Shown here piece by piece: positions 7,521 to 18,380 of a stretch of 35,465 bases of DNA. The notes beneath the pieces are model-generated. The model saw only the letters and a program-made list of their open reading frames with translations. It was not told where the DNA came from and did not search any database. The DNA is taken from positions 1 through 35,465 of the forward strand of contig JAFWXX010000019.1 in NCBI GenBank assembly GCA_017522915.1, written 5' to 3'. Origin of the DNA: Bacteroidaceae bacterium (GTDB taxonomy: Bacteria; Bacteroidota; Bacteroidia; Bacteroidales; Bacteroidaceae). Position numbers and translations under genes: made by a program. Numbering within the stretch: position 1 is the stretch's first letter; each line of letters starts with the position of its first letter.

Positions 7521-10500
7521 ATGAAACGGTGTAATATAAAGAAAGTCCTGCTTCTGGGCTCCGGCGCTCTGAAAATAGGGGAGGGCGGAGAGTTTGACTA
7601 TTCAGGCAGTCAGGCATTGAAGGCGCTCAAGGAAGAGGGTATCGAGACAGTGCTTGTAAACCCCAATATAGCAACCGTGCAGACATCCGAGGGCATAGCC
7701 GACAATATCTATTTCCTGCCTGTCACGCCATATTTTGTAGAACGTGTCATTGCCAAAGAACGGCCTGACGGCATCCTCCTCTCCTTTGGTGGCCAGACTG
7801 CCCTCAATTGTGGCGTTGAAATATACAAGAGCGGTGTCCTGGAACGCTACGGCATTGAAGTGCTGGGCACGTCGGTGCAGGCTATCATAGACACGGAGGA
7901 TAGGGAAAAGTTCATCCGGCGGCTTAATGAGATAGGGGTCAAGACAATCCGCAGCCATGCAGTGGAGTCAACAGCCCAGGCACACGAGGCTGCCAACGAA
8001 TTAGGGTATCCGGTGATTGTCCGTGCGGCGTACGCGCTGGGCGGTCTCGGCTCCGGCTTCTGCAATAATGGAATGGAACTGGATTCGTTGTGTGAAAAGG
8101 CATTCTCGTTTTCGCCGCAGATTCTGGTGGAGAAGAGCCTGAAAGGGTGGAAAGAGATTGAGTACGAAGTTGTTCGCGACTCGTATGACAACTGTATTAC
8201 AGTCTGCAATATGGAGAATTTCGATCCGCTTGGCATCCACACAGGCGAGTCTATTGTCGTAGCTCCTTCGCAGACACTCTCCAACAGCGAATACCATAAA
8301 CTGCGTGAGCTTTCTATCCGCGTAGTCCGCCATATAGGTATTGTCGGTGAGTGCAATGTACAGTATGCTCTTGATCCGGAGTCGGAAGATTATCGTGTCA
8401 TTGAGGTAAATGCCCGTTTGAGCCGTTCATCGGCTTTGGCGTCAAAAGCGACAGGTTATCCGCTGGCATTCGTAGCGGCGAAACTCGGATTGGGTTATGG
8501 CCTGTTCGAGTTGAAGAATTCCGTAACAAAGTCAACTTCTGCCTTTTTTGAACCGGCATTGGATTATGTAGTATGCAAGATTCCACGATGGGATTTGGGT
8601 AAGTTCCACGGCGTGGAGAGGGAATTGGGTTCCTCAATGAAATCGGTAGGTGAGGTAATGGCCATAGGCAGGACTTTTGAAGAGGCAATACAGAAGGGAT
8701 TGCGTATGATAGGTCAAGGTATGCACGGTTTTGTAGAGAACAAGGAACTTGTAATTGCGGATATTGACAAATCACTATGGGAGCCTACCGATAAACGTAT
8801 CTTTGTTATAAGCAAGGCTATGTGTGCGGGATACACTGTCGAACAGATTCACATTCTCACAAAAATAGACAAGTGGTTCTTGTATAAGTTGCAGAATATA
8901 ATGGATACGTCAATAGAACTCCATAGTATCACAGATTTGCAATCGCTGCCCGAATGTTTGCTCAGGAAAGCCAAACGGCAAGGCTTCTCTGATTTTCAGA
9001 TTGCACGGGCCATCGGTTTTGACGATGATACCGAACAGGCAGCGCTCAAGGTACGTAACTACCGTAAGGCAATGGGGGTTGTCCCTGTCGTTTCTCAGAT
9101 AGACACTTTGGCTGCAGAGTATCCTGCCCAGACAAATTATCTGTATCTTACATATAACGGTGTCGAGAGTGATGTCAGGAAATCAGAAGACCACAGGTCT
9201 GTTGTTGTTCTCGGTTCTGGCGCTTACCGTATCGGTTCATCAGTGGAGTTCGATTGGTGTGGAGTACAGGCTCTGAATACAATCCGCAAAGAGGGCTATC
9301 GCGGTGTTATGATAAATTACAACCCGGAGACGGTGTCTACCGACTACGATATTTGTGACAGGCTATACTTTGATGAGCTCACCTTCGAGCGTGTCATGGA
9401 TATACTGGACGTGGAAAGCCCGCGTGGAGTCATTCTCTCTACCGGAGGACAGATTCCCAACAATCTCGCATTGCGATTGGATAGTCAAAGGGTACATATT
9501 CTTGGAACAAATGCGGCATCAATCGATAATGCAGAAGATAGGGATAAATTTTCGGCAATGCTCGACAGAATCGGGGTGGACCAGCCTGAATGGAAGGCGC
9601 TCACCTCAATGAAAGAGATTGATACATTTATTGACAAGGTCGGGTTCCCTGTACTTGTGCGTCCCTCTTATGTCCTTTCGGGTGCAGCGATGAATGTGTG
9701 CTCAAATTATGATGAGCTGGAACGTTTCCTCAAGCTTGCAGTAAGTGTATCAAAGGAACATCCTGTCGTCGTCAGTCGTTTTATCGAAGATGCTAAAGAG
9801 GTTGAAATGGATGCCGTGGCACAGAATGGAGAAATCATTACATACGCTATCAGCGAGCATGTGGAGTTTGCCGGTGTACACTCAGGTGATGCCACAATCC
9901 AGTTTCCGCCGCAGAAAACTTATATCGAGACCATGCGGAGAATAAAATGTATATCCCGAAAGATTGCAAAGGAACTGAGCATATCCGGTCCTTTCAACAT
10001 CCAATACCTTGCCCGTGAGAACGAGATTAAGGTCATTGAGTGTAACCTTAGGGCATCACGCTCATTCCCGTTTGTGAGCAAGATACTTAAACTGAATCTC
10101 ATTGAATTGGCAACCCGCATAATGTTAGGCAAGAAGGTCGAGAGACCTGCAAAGAATCTCTTCGACCTGGACTATGTGGGAATCAAGGCAAGCCAGTTCT
10201 CGTTCAATCGTCTGCAGAATGCCGACCCTGTCCTGGGTGTCGACATGGCCTCCACAGGCGAGGTGGGCTGCATAGGTGACGATACCCAATCGGCCATATT
10301 GAAAGCGATGCTGTCTGTGGGATACCGTGTTCCTGCGAAGAACATTCTCCTGTCAACAGGCAACACAAAACAAAAGGCAGATATGCTGCCGGCCGTACGG
10401 CTGTTGCAGGATAGGGGATATACGCTGTTTGCGACAGGCGGAACATCGCGCTACCTGGCAGAAAACGGTATAAAGAACACTTTTGTCTATTGGCCAAGTG

Positions 10501-10754
10501 AGGGGCTGCAGCCACAGGCTCTTGACATGCTTCATGAGCGAAAGATAGACCTTGTAGTAAACATACCCAAGAATTTGAGTGCCGGTGAGTTGGATAACGG
10601 TTACCGCATCCGCCGCGCAGCTGTGGATTTGAATATACCTTTAATAACCAATGCCCGCCTTGCGAGTGCTTTCATAAATGCATTCTGCAATATGTCGATA
10701 GAGCGGCTTGCAATCAAAAGTTGGGCAGAATACGGCAACGATAATAATTTATAG
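7521..10754 (+). CDS. carB: Carbamoyl-phosphate synthase large subunit
   Basis: CarB makes carbamoyl phosphate from bicarbonate, two ATP and ammonia supplied by CarA. The 1077-residue protein has the expected duplicated plan: [21 protein letters not shown] opens the first synthetase half and [19 protein letters not shown] the second. The halves carry GGQTALNCG and [10 protein letters not shown] at matching places, and each has an ATP-grasp domain ([33 protein letters not shown]). The C-terminal part (roughly residue 930 on) is the MGS-like allosteric domain with [11 protein letters not shown]. The ATG at 7521 is used in place of an overlapping GTG at 7515. guaA begins 2 bases after the stop. 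No motif is missing. Confidence 0.97.
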   Translation: MKRCNIKKVLLLGSGALKIGEGGEFDYSGSQALKALKEEGIETVLVNPNIATVQTSEGIADNIYFLPVTPYFVERVIAKERPDGILLSFGGQTALNCGVEIYKSGVLERYGIEVLGTSVQAIIDTEDREKFIRRLNEIGVKTIRSHAVESTAQAHEAANELGYPVIVRAAYALGGLGSGFCNNGMELDSLCEKAFSFSPQILVEKSLKGWKEIEYEVVRDSYDNCITVCNMENFDPLGIHTGESIVVAPSQTLSNSEYHKLRELSIRVVRHIGIVGECNVQYALDPESEDYRVIEVNARLSRSSALASKATGYPLAFVAAKLGLGYGLFELKNSVTKSTSAFFEPALDYVVCKIPRWDLGKFHGVERELGSSMKSVGEVMAIGRTFEEAIQKGLRMIGQGMHGFVENKELVIADIDKSLWEPTDKRIFVISKAMCAGYTVEQIHILTKIDKWFLYKLQNIMDTSIELHSITDLQSLPECLLRKAKRQGFSDFQIARAIGFDDDTEQAALKVRNYRKAMGVVPVVSQIDTLAAEYPAQTNYLYLTYNGVESDVRKSEDHRSVVVLGSGAYRIGSSVEFDWCGVQALNTIRKEGYRGVMINYNPETVSTDYDICDRLYFDELTFERVMDILDVESPRGVILSTGGQIPNNLALRLDSQRVHILGTNAASIDNAEDRDKFSAMLDRIGVDQPEWKALTSMKEIDTFIDKVGFPVLVRPSYVLSGAAMNVCSNYDELERFLKLAVSVSKEHPVVVSRFIEDAKEVEMDAVAQNGEIITYAISEHVEFAGVHSGDATIQFPPQKTYIETMRRIKCISRKIAKELSISGPFNIQYLARENEIKVIECNLRASRSFPFVSKILKLNLIELATRIMLGKKVERPAKNLFDLDYVGIKASQFSFNRLQNADPVLGVDMASTGEVGCIGDDTQSAILKAMLSVGYRVPAKNILLSTGNTKQKADMLPAVRLLQDRGYTLFATGGTSRYLAENGIKNTFVYWPSEGLQPQALDMLHERKIDLVVNIPKNLSAGELDNGYRIRRAAVDLNIPLITNARLASAFINAFCNMSIERLAIKSWAEYGNDNNL

Positions 10755-10756
10755 AT

Positions 10757-12301
10757 ATGGCACGGCAGAAGATTATAATCCTTGACTTCGGTTCACAGAC
10801 AACGCAGCTGATTGGCCGCCGTCTGCGTGAACTTGATACTTTCTGTGAAATCTTGCCCTATAACAGGTTCCCTTCCGATGATGAGAGCATAATAGGTGTA
10901 ATACTCTCCGGCTCACCTTACAGCGTCTATGACCCGGAGGCATTCAAGGTAGACCTGTCACATATCCGTGGGCGTTATCCTATACTTGGAATCTGCTACG
11001 GTGCACAATTCATGGCACAGTTTTATGGTGGTAGAGTAGAGCCTGCTGTCGCCCGTGAATATGGACGGGCTGAACTGCAAAGATTCGATTCCGGCAATCC
11101 GCTGTTCAAGGGATTCCGGGAAGGTTCACAAGTGTGGATGAGCCACGGCGATACTATAACATCACTGCCCGAAGGTTTCCATGCGATAGCCTCCACCGAC
11201 AAGGTCAGATATGCAGCGTATCAGGCAGATGCTGAGCCGTTGTGGGGCGTACAGTTTCACCCTGAGGCATTCCATTCGGAACAGGGCGCACTGTTGCTGA
11301 AGAATTTTGCGGTGGATATATGTGGCAGCCGTCAGGACTGGAGTCCGGTCTCTTTTATCGAATCATCTGTAGAGGAGTTGAGATCACAGATTGGCAACGA
11401 GCGTGTAATACTCGGCCTGTCAGGAGGTGTCGACTCCTCGGTAGCGGCAGTCATGTTGAATAAGGCCATCGGCAAGAGGCTGACATGCATATTTGTGGAC
11501 CACGGCCTACTACGCAAAGGTGAATATGAACGCGTCATGCGTGACTATGAGTGTCTGGGACTGAATGTTATCGGAGTAGATGCCGGCGAGAGGTTCTTAG
11601 CGGCATTGAAGGGAATCGCTTCCCCCGAAGAGAAACGTAAAATCATCGGGGCAAAATTCATAGAGGTGTTCGAAGAGGAGTCCCGTAAGATTGAGGGTGT
11701 GCGCTGGTTGGCACAGGGAACAATATACCCAGATTGCATCGAGAGCCTGAATATTACAGGAAAGGTAATCAAAAGTCATCACAATGTGGGAGGATTGCCG
11801 GAGAAGATGCATCTCAAGCTCTGTGAGCCGTTGCGTTGGCTGTTCAAGGATGAGGTGCGGCGTGTAGGGCGTCAACTGGGAATGCCCGAGCAATTGATTA
11901 AAAGACATCCTTTCCCCGGCCCAGGATTGGCAGTAAGGGTGTTGGGTGAAGTTACCCGTGAAAAAATCAGGATTCTGCAGGATGCCGATGATATTTTTAT
12001 ATCATCCATGCTGCGTTGGAGGTGCCCTGACGGAAAATCTTTATATGACGAGGTATGGCAGGCCGGAGTGGTGCTGCTGCCGGTTCATAGTGTAGGTGTC
12101 ATGGGCGACGAACGCACATACGAGCAGGTTGTTGCACTGCGTGCGGTGACAAGCACCGATGCAATGTCGGCCGACTGGGCACGCTTGCCTTATGAATTCC
12201 TTGCACAGGTAAGCAATGAAATAATCAACAGTGTAAAAGGCATCAATAGAGTATGCTACGATGTTTCTTCAAAGCCACCTGCAACAATAGAGTGGGAGTA
12301 A
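10757..12301 (+). CDS. guaA: GMP synthase (glutamine-hydrolysing)
   Basis: GuaA aminates XMP to GMP using ATP and glutamine. The 514-residue single-chain enzyme has an N-terminal class I amidotransferase domain with C80 in GICYGAQF and H168/E170 in QFHPEAF. A PP-loop ATP pyrophosphatase domain follows, with SGGVDSS at residues 222-228. The C-terminal dimerisation domain includes [16 protein letters not shown]. It starts 2 bases after carB, so it is almost surely in the same transcript. This puts purine and pyrimidine/arginine amidotransferases together. Confidence 0.97.
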   Translation: MARQKIIILDFGSQTTQLIGRRLRELDTFCEILPYNRFPSDDESIIGVILSGSPYSVYDPEAFKVDLSHIRGRYPILGICYGAQFMAQFYGGRVEPAVAREYGRAELQRFDSGNPLFKGFREGSQVWMSHGDTITSLPEGFHAIASTDKVRYAAYQADAEPLWGVQFHPEAFHSEQGALLLKNFAVDICGSRQDWSPVSFIESSVEELRSQIGNERVILGLSGGVDSSVAAVMLNKAIGKRLTCIFVDHGLLRKGEYERVMRDYECLGLNVIGVDAGERFLAALKGIASPEEKRKIIGAKFIEVFEEESRKIEGVRWLAQGTIYPDCIESLNITGKVIKSHHNVGGLPEKMHLKLCEPLRWLFKDEVRRVGRQLGMPEQLIKRHPFPGPGLAVRVLGEVTREKIRILQDADDIFISSMLRWRCPDGKSLYDEVWQAGVVLLPVHSVGVMGDERTYEQVVALRAVTSTDAMSADWARLPYEFLAQVSNEIINSVKGINRVCYDVSSKPPATIEWE

Positions 12302-12380
12302 TAAAAACTGCGTTTTTACAACTACATAGCAAACAAATAAATGGAGCATACAGGAATGAATCAATACAGATAATAAGGAT

Positions 12381-13991
12381 ATGAATCAGGCAAAATATAT
12401 ATTTGTGACAGGAGGCGTAGCGAGTTCACTCGGCAAAGGAATCGTCGCAGCCTCTATCGGCAAACTGCTGCAGGCTCGAGGCTATCGTATCACCATCCAG
12501 AAGTTTGACCCGTACATCAACATTGACCCAGGGACGCTCAATCCTTATGAACATGGTGAATGTTATGTGACGGAGGATGGGTGCGAGACCGACCTTGACC
12601 TTGGGCACTATGAGCGTTTCACGGATATCAGGACAAGTACCGACAACAATGTTACGACAGGTAAAGTGTACCAGGCTGTCATTGAACGTGAGCGTAAGGG
12701 AGGATACCTCGGCCGCACAATCCAGGTAGTTCCGCACATCACTGACGAGATTAAAAGAAGGATGCTCAGGCTTGGAACTACGGGAGATTATGACTTTATA
12801 ATCACAGAAATAGGAGGTACAGTTGGAGACATTGAGGGACTGCCGTTCCTTGAAGCTGTGCGTCAGCTCAAATGGGAACTCGCAAATGATGCGGTTTGTG
12901 TCCATTTGACATATGTTCCTTATATAGCAGCCGCCGGCGAATTGAAAACCAAGCCGTCACAACATTCGGTAAAGGAGTTGCAGGGGCTCGGGCTACAGCC
13001 CGATGTGTTGGTGTTGAGAAGTGACCGCGGGCTCGGACGAGGGTTACTTGACAAAGTAGCACATTTCTGCAATGTTGAGAAGGATTCTGTGATACAGAGT
13101 ATCGACCTGCCTACCATTTATGAGGTACCCATAAAAATGGCAGAGCAGAATCTGGATGCTGTAATACTCCGTAAGTTCGGCATGACATGTGGCAATCCGC
13201 TTGAACTGGATGCCTGGCAGAACTTTATCCGTCGCCGGGAACAGGCAAGCAAAGAGGTTGATATTGCCCTTGTCGGGAAATACGATTTGCAGGATGCCTA
13301 CAAATCCATTTTGGAATCTCTGTCACAGGCTGCCACATATAATGACTGCAGGGTCAGAACACATTTCATCCAAAGTGAGAGCCTCACGCATAGCAACATT
13401 GCAGACTCCCTTTCCTCTATGGACGGTGTTGTTATATGTCCGGGATTCGGGCAACGCGGAACAGAAGGGAAGATTATTGCAGCCGAGTATTGCCGCACGC
13501 ACGACATCCCCACGTTCGGAATCTGCCTTGGCATGCAGATTATGGTTATTGAGTTTGCACGGAACGTGTTGGGCCTGGAGGACGCGAATTCCAGCGAAAT
13601 GGACCCGAAGTCGGCCAATCATGTAATTGACCTGATGGAAGAGCAGAAGAATATCACACAAATGGGCGGTACAATGCGGTTGGGAGCCTATTCCTGTGAG
13701 TTGAGTATCGGTTCAAAAGCTTATGACGCATACGGCAGGTCTCCTGTCAAAGAACGGCATCGCCACCGTTACGAATTCAGCAGCCCTTATCGCCGACAGT
13801 TCGAACAGGCCGGGATGTTGTGCACCGGTGTGAATCCCGAGAGTGGGCTGGTTGAGATTGTTGAAGTACCCGCCTGCCGTTGGTACGTAGGAGTCCAGTT
13901 CCATCCGGAATATACGGGCACCGTCCTTAATCCCAATCCCTTGTTTATGGCTTTTGTCAGAAGTGCGGTGGGTTCATCTGCAAATCAATGA
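12381..13991 (+). CDS. pyrG: CTP synthase
   Basis: PyrG converts UTP to CTP with ATP and glutamine. The 536-residue protein shows the N-terminal synthetase domain: VTGGVASSLGKGI P-loop, KFDPYINIDPGTLNPYEHGE and DLDLGHYERF. The C-terminal class I amidotransferase domain has nucleophile C382 in GICLGMQ and QFHPEY. It is the fifth glutamine-using enzyme in a row, 79 bases after guaA, so it may share the transcript or have a weak promoter of its own; no clear TAnnTTTG box was found in the gap. Length and motifs are normal for the family. Confidence 0.97.
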   Translation: MNQAKYIFVTGGVASSLGKGIVAASIGKLLQARGYRITIQKFDPYINIDPGTLNPYEHGECYVTEDGCETDLDLGHYERFTDIRTSTDNNVTTGKVYQAVIERERKGGYLGRTIQVVPHITDEIKRRMLRLGTTGDYDFIITEIGGTVGDIEGLPFLEAVRQLKWELANDAVCVHLTYVPYIAAAGELKTKPSQHSVKELQGLGLQPDVLVLRSDRGLGRGLLDKVAHFCNVEKDSVIQSIDLPTIYEVPIKMAEQNLDAVILRKFGMTCGNPLELDAWQNFIRRREQASKEVDIALVGKYDLQDAYKSILESLSQAATYNDCRVRTHFIQSESLTHSNIADSLSSMDGVVICPGFGQRGTEGKIIAAEYCRTHDIPTFGICLGMQIMVIEFARNVLGLEDANSSEMDPKSANHVIDLMEEQKNITQMGGTMRLGAYSCELSIGSKAYDAYGRSPVKERHRHRYEFSSPYRRQFEQAGMLCTGVNPESGLVEIVEVPACRWYVGVQFHPEYTGTVLNPNPLFMAFVRSAVGSSANQ

Positions 13992-14327
13992 TGACATACT
14001 GCGCGTTATTGCCAGACAGGGCGGAATGTGCCACCATGTAATCAGTAAAAAACGTGTACACAAAACCAACGAGCGAACAGAAACAGAAAAACATTGCAAA
14101 AAAAGAGATCTCTCACATACGTTGCCTTTGACCCCTTTGGGCGGCGAACTCCGTTTCGAGATGACAAATACTATACAAACACACCAATTTATAGCGAAAA
14201 TTTTATATCGAACTCAGGTTAAGATAAAGAGTGCCGTTGACAATGTATGTTGCCAAAACATAATCATAGGAAGGTGTGCGCTCTTATTTGCGGTATCATC
14301 AGAATGTAAGAATAGCTCTGGCCAATG
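13992..14327. other. Convergent spacer between pyrG and the purine permease, no gene identified
   Basis: In these 336 bases the longest frames lack good starts and family features. Short palindromes occur (AGAGATCTCT near 14104 and GTGTACAC near 14054), but there is no clear terminator with a T run for either convergent gene. A stop-free minus-strand stretch of about 70 codons crosses the area without an ATG near its start. I cannot assign a function. Confidence 0.4.
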
Positions 14328-15626
14328 TTATATAAATATGTATTTGGATATGAATAGTATGGTTAGGATATACATGGCCGGTGTAATTTTCCTATATGAG
14401 CCGCATATCAGGTTCAAGAGTACATAAGTTATCATTCCTAACAGTATCCCGTTCGATATTGAATATGTCAATGGCATCATGATGATGCATACAAATGCAG
14501 GAATTGACTCAGTGAAGTCATCGAACGGAATCTTCAATATTGGCTCCATCATCATCAAACCGACGATTATGAGTGCGGGAGCAGTGGCTGCAGCCGGTAT
14601 GGAAAGAAAAAGCGGAGAGAAAAAAACGGCGACAGCAAAACATGCAGCTACTGTAAATGCGGTAAGTCCCGAACGTCCGCCTTGCGCTACGCCAGCCGCA
14701 CTTTCTATATACGTTGTAGTGGTCGATGTCCCTAACATGGCTCCTGCCGTAGTTGCAATGGCATCTGCCATGAGTGCTTCTTTAGCCCGTCTTATATTGC
14801 CGTTCTTTTCAATCATGTTGCTTTTGGTACAAACCCCAATAAGTGTTCCGATAGTGTCGAACATATCTATGAAAAGGAGCGTGAATACAACTATAAGCAT
14901 ATCGGTGGTGAAGATGTTCTCGAACTCGAACTTACAGAAGATGGGAGTGATGGATTCCGGTTGTGAGATTATGCCATTGAATTCGGTAATTCCCATAGGG
15001 ATACCAATAATCATTGTTGCCATAATACCTGCAAGTATGGCTCCCGGAACGTTTCGGGCATACATGTACCCGGTAATGATTATTCCTGCCGATGCAAGAA
15101 GTGCCGGCCCGGAAGTTATATCTCCCAAAGATACAAGAGTCGCTTCGTCGCTAACAACTATACCGGCACTGCTAAGGCCTATAAATGCAATGAACAGTCC
15201 AATGCCTGCACCAATGGCATTCCTGAGGCTTGAAGGAATGGCGTTGACGATGGCCTCCCGGATATTCGTCACTGTGAGCAGTATGAATATGAGTCCTTCG
15301 AGAAATACCGCGGTAAGCGCAAACTGCCAAGAATAGCCCATGCCCAGACATACGCTATATACGAAAAAAGCATTGAGTCCCATTCCCGGTGCCAATCCGA
15401 ACGGAAGCTTGCCCCAGAATGCCATGACAAGAGAACCTATTATAGCTGCCAGCGCAGTGGATGTGAATACAGCTCCTATAGGCATGCCTTCAAGCTGACT
15501 GAACATTGTTGGGTTGACTGCCAGAATATATGACATTGTAAGGAATGTGGTGATTCCTGCCAAAATCTCTTTCTTGACAGTTGTCTGTAGCGGATCAAAT
15601 CCGAATAGTTTTTTGAGCATTTGCAT
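14328..15626 (-). CDS. Purine permease of the NCS2 AzgA/PbuG type
   Basis: This integral inner-membrane transporter of 432 residues has about a dozen hydrophobic segments. AzgA/PbuG-type permeases import adenine, guanine or hypoxanthine with protons. Family features seen: EILAGITTFLTMSYILAVNP near the start, LPFGLAPGMGLNAFF, LLFIDMFDTIGTLIGV, and the GTSTTTTYIESAAGVAQGGR stretch in the substrate site. The ATG at 15626 or the second Met at 15620 (MLKKLFGFDP) could be used; the latter fits the usual family N-terminus. It is transcribed toward pyrG. Its place beside guaA and the PurF-like gene suggests purine salvage alongside synthesis. The exact base transported cannot be read from sequence. 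Confidence 0.9.
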   Translation of the reverse strand: MQMLKKLFGFDPLQTTVKKEILAGITTFLTMSYILAVNPTMFSQLEGMPIGAVFTSTALAAIIGSLVMAFWGKLPFGLAPGMGLNAFFVYSVCLGMGYSWQFALTAVFLEGLIFILLTVTNIREAIVNAIPSSLRNAIGAGIGLFIAFIGLSSAGIVVSDEATLVSLGDITSGPALLASAGIIITGYMYARNVPGAILAGIMATMIIGIPMGITEFNGIISQPESITPIFCKFEFENIFTTDMLIVVFTLLFIDMFDTIGTLIGVCTKSNMIEKNGNIRRAKEALMADAIATTAGAMLGTSTTTTYIESAAGVAQGGRSGLTAFTVAACFAVAVFFSPLFLSIPAAATAPALIIVGLMMMEPILKIPFDDFTESIPAFVCIIMMPLTYSISNGILLGMITYVLLNLICGSYRKITPAMYILTILFISKYIFI

Positions 15627-15810
15627 TCTGGACCGTTATTTTTTTTGTTGACACGAAGGTAGTGATAAATAAACAAACTTCAGCAATATATTATGTGAAA
15701 AAAGCCTGCTCGAAAAATGATGCAACTGAATGAACGGACAGTGACGGGTGACAAATGATTTTATTGCTGAATAAATTTAAGACATTCTCTTAATTTTGAG
15801 AAAAAAAGTG

Positions 15811-15818
15811 TAAATTTG
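15811..15818 (+). promoter_or_regulatory. Candidate -7 box for pheT
   Basis: TAAATTTG matches TAnnTTTG and lies 62 bases before the pheT ATG. A TTTG at 15795-15798 is nearer than the usual 19-20 bases, so the -33 element is doubtful. Confidence 0.4.
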
Positions 15819-15880
15819 CAAGTTGAAACAGAATGCGGTGTATTTTGCCGTTCTGGCTTTTGAAATAAAAAATATAATAT

Positions 15881-18346
15881 ATGAACATTTCTTATAATTG
15901 GCTTAAAGAGTATGTCGATTTCGACATGACACCCGAAGAGGTGTCCGCGGCGTTGACATCCATTGGTCTTGAGACCGACGGCGTTGAGGAGGTACAGACA
16001 ATAAAAGGCGGTCTTGAGGGCCTGGTGATAGGTGAAGTGCTTACTTGCATCGACCATCCCGACAGTGACCATCTTCATATAACTACAGTGAACCTCGGTG
16101 ACGGCAATCCGGTACAGATTGTATGCGGTGCGCCCAATGTGGCTGCCGGGCAGAAGGTTGTAGTGGCAACCATCGGTACAAAGCTCTACAGCGGTGACGA
16201 GTGCTTCACTATAAAGAAAGGAAAGATACGCGGTGCCGAGTCTTTCGGTATGATTTGTGCCGAGGACGAGATTGGCATAGGCAATAGCCACGACGGAATA
16301 ATCGTGCTTCCTGCCGATGCTGTTCCGGGCACACCGGCAAAGGAGTACTACAACATAAAGAGCGATTACCTCATAGGTGTTGACATCACTCCCAACCGTG
16401 CCGATGCATGCTCGCACTACGGCGTGGCTCGCGACCTCTATGCCTATGCAATGCAGAACAAGGGCACAAGCTCTTTGCGCCGTCCTTCATGTGACGGTTT
16501 CAAGGTCGATGATAACTCACTCGACATAGAAATCGAGGTGCAGAACACTGAGGCCTGCATGCGCTATGCCGGCGTTACAGTTAAAGGCGTTACCGTTAAG
16601 GAGAGCCCCGACTGGCTTAAGGAGAAGCTGCAGATAATAGGTCTCCGTCCGATAAACAACATCGTCGATGTCACCAACTACATCCTTCACGCATACGGCC
16701 AGCCGATGCACTGCTTCGATGCCGACAAGATAAAAGGCGGCAAGGTTGTAGTGCGCACATTCCCCGAAGGAACACCTTTCGTCACTCTCGACGGCGTAGA
16801 GCGCAAACTGTCGGAGCGTGACCTCATGATATGCAATGCCGAAGAGCCTATGTGCATTGCCGGTGTGTTCGGAGGCCTTGAGTCGGGAACAACCGAGGCT
16901 ACAAAGAACATCTTCCTTGAGAGTGCCTACTTCCACCCGACATGGGTGCGCAAGACATCGCGCCGTCATGCCTTGCAGACCGACTCCTCTTTCCGCTTTG
17001 AGCGCGGTACCGACCCCAACAACGTCATTTACGCGCTCAAGCAGGCTGCAATGCTCATAAAGGAGCTTGCCGGCGGAACAATTTCAATGGAGATAAAAGA
17101 TGTATATCCTGCTCCGGTAGAGGATTTCAAGGTGGAACTTGAGTACGGCTATGTGAACCGCCTTATCGGTGTAGAGCTTGCTCCTGAGACTGTAAAGAGC
17201 ATTGTTGCATCGCTCGAAATGAAGATTGTTTCCGAGACTGCCGAAGGCATTACGCTGCAGGTGCCTCCTTACCGTGTAGATGTACAGCGTCCATGCGATG
17301 TGGTAGAGGATATCCTCCGTATATACGGATATAACAATATCGATATAAATACGACTCTTCACTCTTCAATCATCACCAAGGGTGCCGAGGATAAGTCGCA
17401 CAAGTTACAGAATCTCATATCGGAACAGCTTGTAGGCTGCGGCTTCAATGAGATACTGAACAACTCTCTGACCGCTGCCGCATACTACGACGGCCTTGAG
17501 AGCTACAAGAGCGAGAATCTTGTACGCCTCATGAATCCGCTCAGCAACGACCTCAACGTGCTTCGCCAGACACTCCTTTTCGGCGGTCTCGAAAGCATGC
17601 AGCGCAATATAAGCCGCAAGTTTACCGACCTCCGTTTCTTTGAGTTCGGAAACAGCTACCGCTTTGATGCGGACAAGCGTGTCGAGGAGAAAATCCTCAG
17701 CCCGTACAGCGAGAGCTATCACCTCGCATTGTGGATGACCGGCAACAATGTCTCTTCGTCATGGATAGAGGCCGGACGTCCTCTCTCGGTATATGACCTC
17801 AAGGCTATCGTAGAGCATATATTCGACCGCCTCGGCTTCAAGCCCGGCATGCGCCTTGTCACAACATTCAGCGACGACATATTCTCGGCAGCTATACAGG
17901 TGCAGGCCCAGAGCAACAAGAAGGTTGTTGCACAGCTCGGCATTCTCCGCAAGAAGATTGCAAAGCGTTTCGACATCGAAAGCGAGGTGCTTTATGCCGA
18001 CATCAACTGGACTGAACTCATGAAGGCTGTAAAGAATGCCAAGATAGGCTATGCCGAGATAAGCAAGTATCCTGCAGTGAAGCGTGACCTTGCCCTTCTT
18101 ATCGACAAGAGCGTGACCTTTGCCCAGATAGAGCAGGTGGCACGTGAGACAGAGAAGAAGCTTCTTAAGGCTGTTACTCTGTTCGATGTTTACGAAGGCA
18201 AGAACCTCGAAGAGGGCAAGAAGAGCTATGCTGTCAGCTTCGTTCTTCAGGATGACAACGCAACCCTTAACGACAAGGTGATTGACAAGACAATGGCACG
18301 CCTCATGGAGAACTTCGAGAAACGTCTCGGTGCCGTACAGCGATAA
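15881..18346 (+). CDS. pheT: Phenylalanine--tRNA ligase beta subunit
   Basis: This is the tRNA-binding and editing subunit of the alpha2-beta2 phenylalanyl-tRNA synthetase. The 821-residue protein begins MNISYNWLKEYVDFD and has the EMAP-like tRNA-binding domain near residues 40-150 (DSDHLHITTVNLG). The B3/B4 editing domain comes next (NIVDVTNYILHAYGQPMHCFD), then the B5 domain, the catalytic-like core, and a C-terminal ferredoxin-fold anticodon-binding domain (KYPAVKRDLALLID). pheS is not adjacent, which is common in Bacteroidota. yebC follows after 34 bases. Codons are rich in those typical of strongly expressed genes compared with the neighbouring permease. Confidence 0.97.
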   Translation: MNISYNWLKEYVDFDMTPEEVSAALTSIGLETDGVEEVQTIKGGLEGLVIGEVLTCIDHPDSDHLHITTVNLGDGNPVQIVCGAPNVAAGQKVVVATIGTKLYSGDECFTIKKGKIRGAESFGMICAEDEIGIGNSHDGIIVLPADAVPGTPAKEYYNIKSDYLIGVDITPNRADACSHYGVARDLYAYAMQNKGTSSLRRPSCDGFKVDDNSLDIEIEVQNTEACMRYAGVTVKGVTVKESPDWLKEKLQIIGLRPINNIVDVTNYILHAYGQPMHCFDADKIKGGKVVVRTFPEGTPFVTLDGVERKLSERDLMICNAEEPMCIAGVFGGLESGTTEATKNIFLESAYFHPTWVRKTSRRHALQTDSSFRFERGTDPNNVIYALKQAAMLIKELAGGTISMEIKDVYPAPVEDFKVELEYGYVNRLIGVELAPETVKSIVASLEMKIVSETAEGITLQVPPYRVDVQRPCDVVEDILRIYGYNNIDINTTLHSSIITKGAEDKSHKLQNLISEQLVGCGFNEILNNSLTAAAYYDGLESYKSENLVRLMNPLSNDLNVLRQTLLFGGLESMQRNISRKFTDLRFFEFGNSYRFDADKRVEEKILSPYSESYHLALWMTGNNVSSSWIEAGRPLSVYDLKAIVEHIFDRLGFKPGMRLVTTFSDDIFSAAIQVQAQSNKKVVAQLGILRKKIAKRFDIESEVLYADINWTELMKAVKNAKIGYAEISKYPAVKRDLALLIDKSVTFAQIEQVARETEKKLLKAVTLFDVYEGKNLEEGKKSYAVSFVLQDDNATLNDKVIDKTMARLMENFEKRLGAVQR

Positions 18347-18380
18347 ACAACGGAATAACAATAACTAAAATATTAAAACT

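Noticed and set aside
13954-14427. 157-codon plus-strand frame running from pyrG into the permease
   Set aside because: It overlaps two real genes, has low-quality composition and no ribosome or promoter signal.
14479-15336. 285-codon plus-strand open frame opposite the purine permease
   Set aside because: It is the mirror of transmembrane codons on the other strand; the permease frame has clear family motifs.
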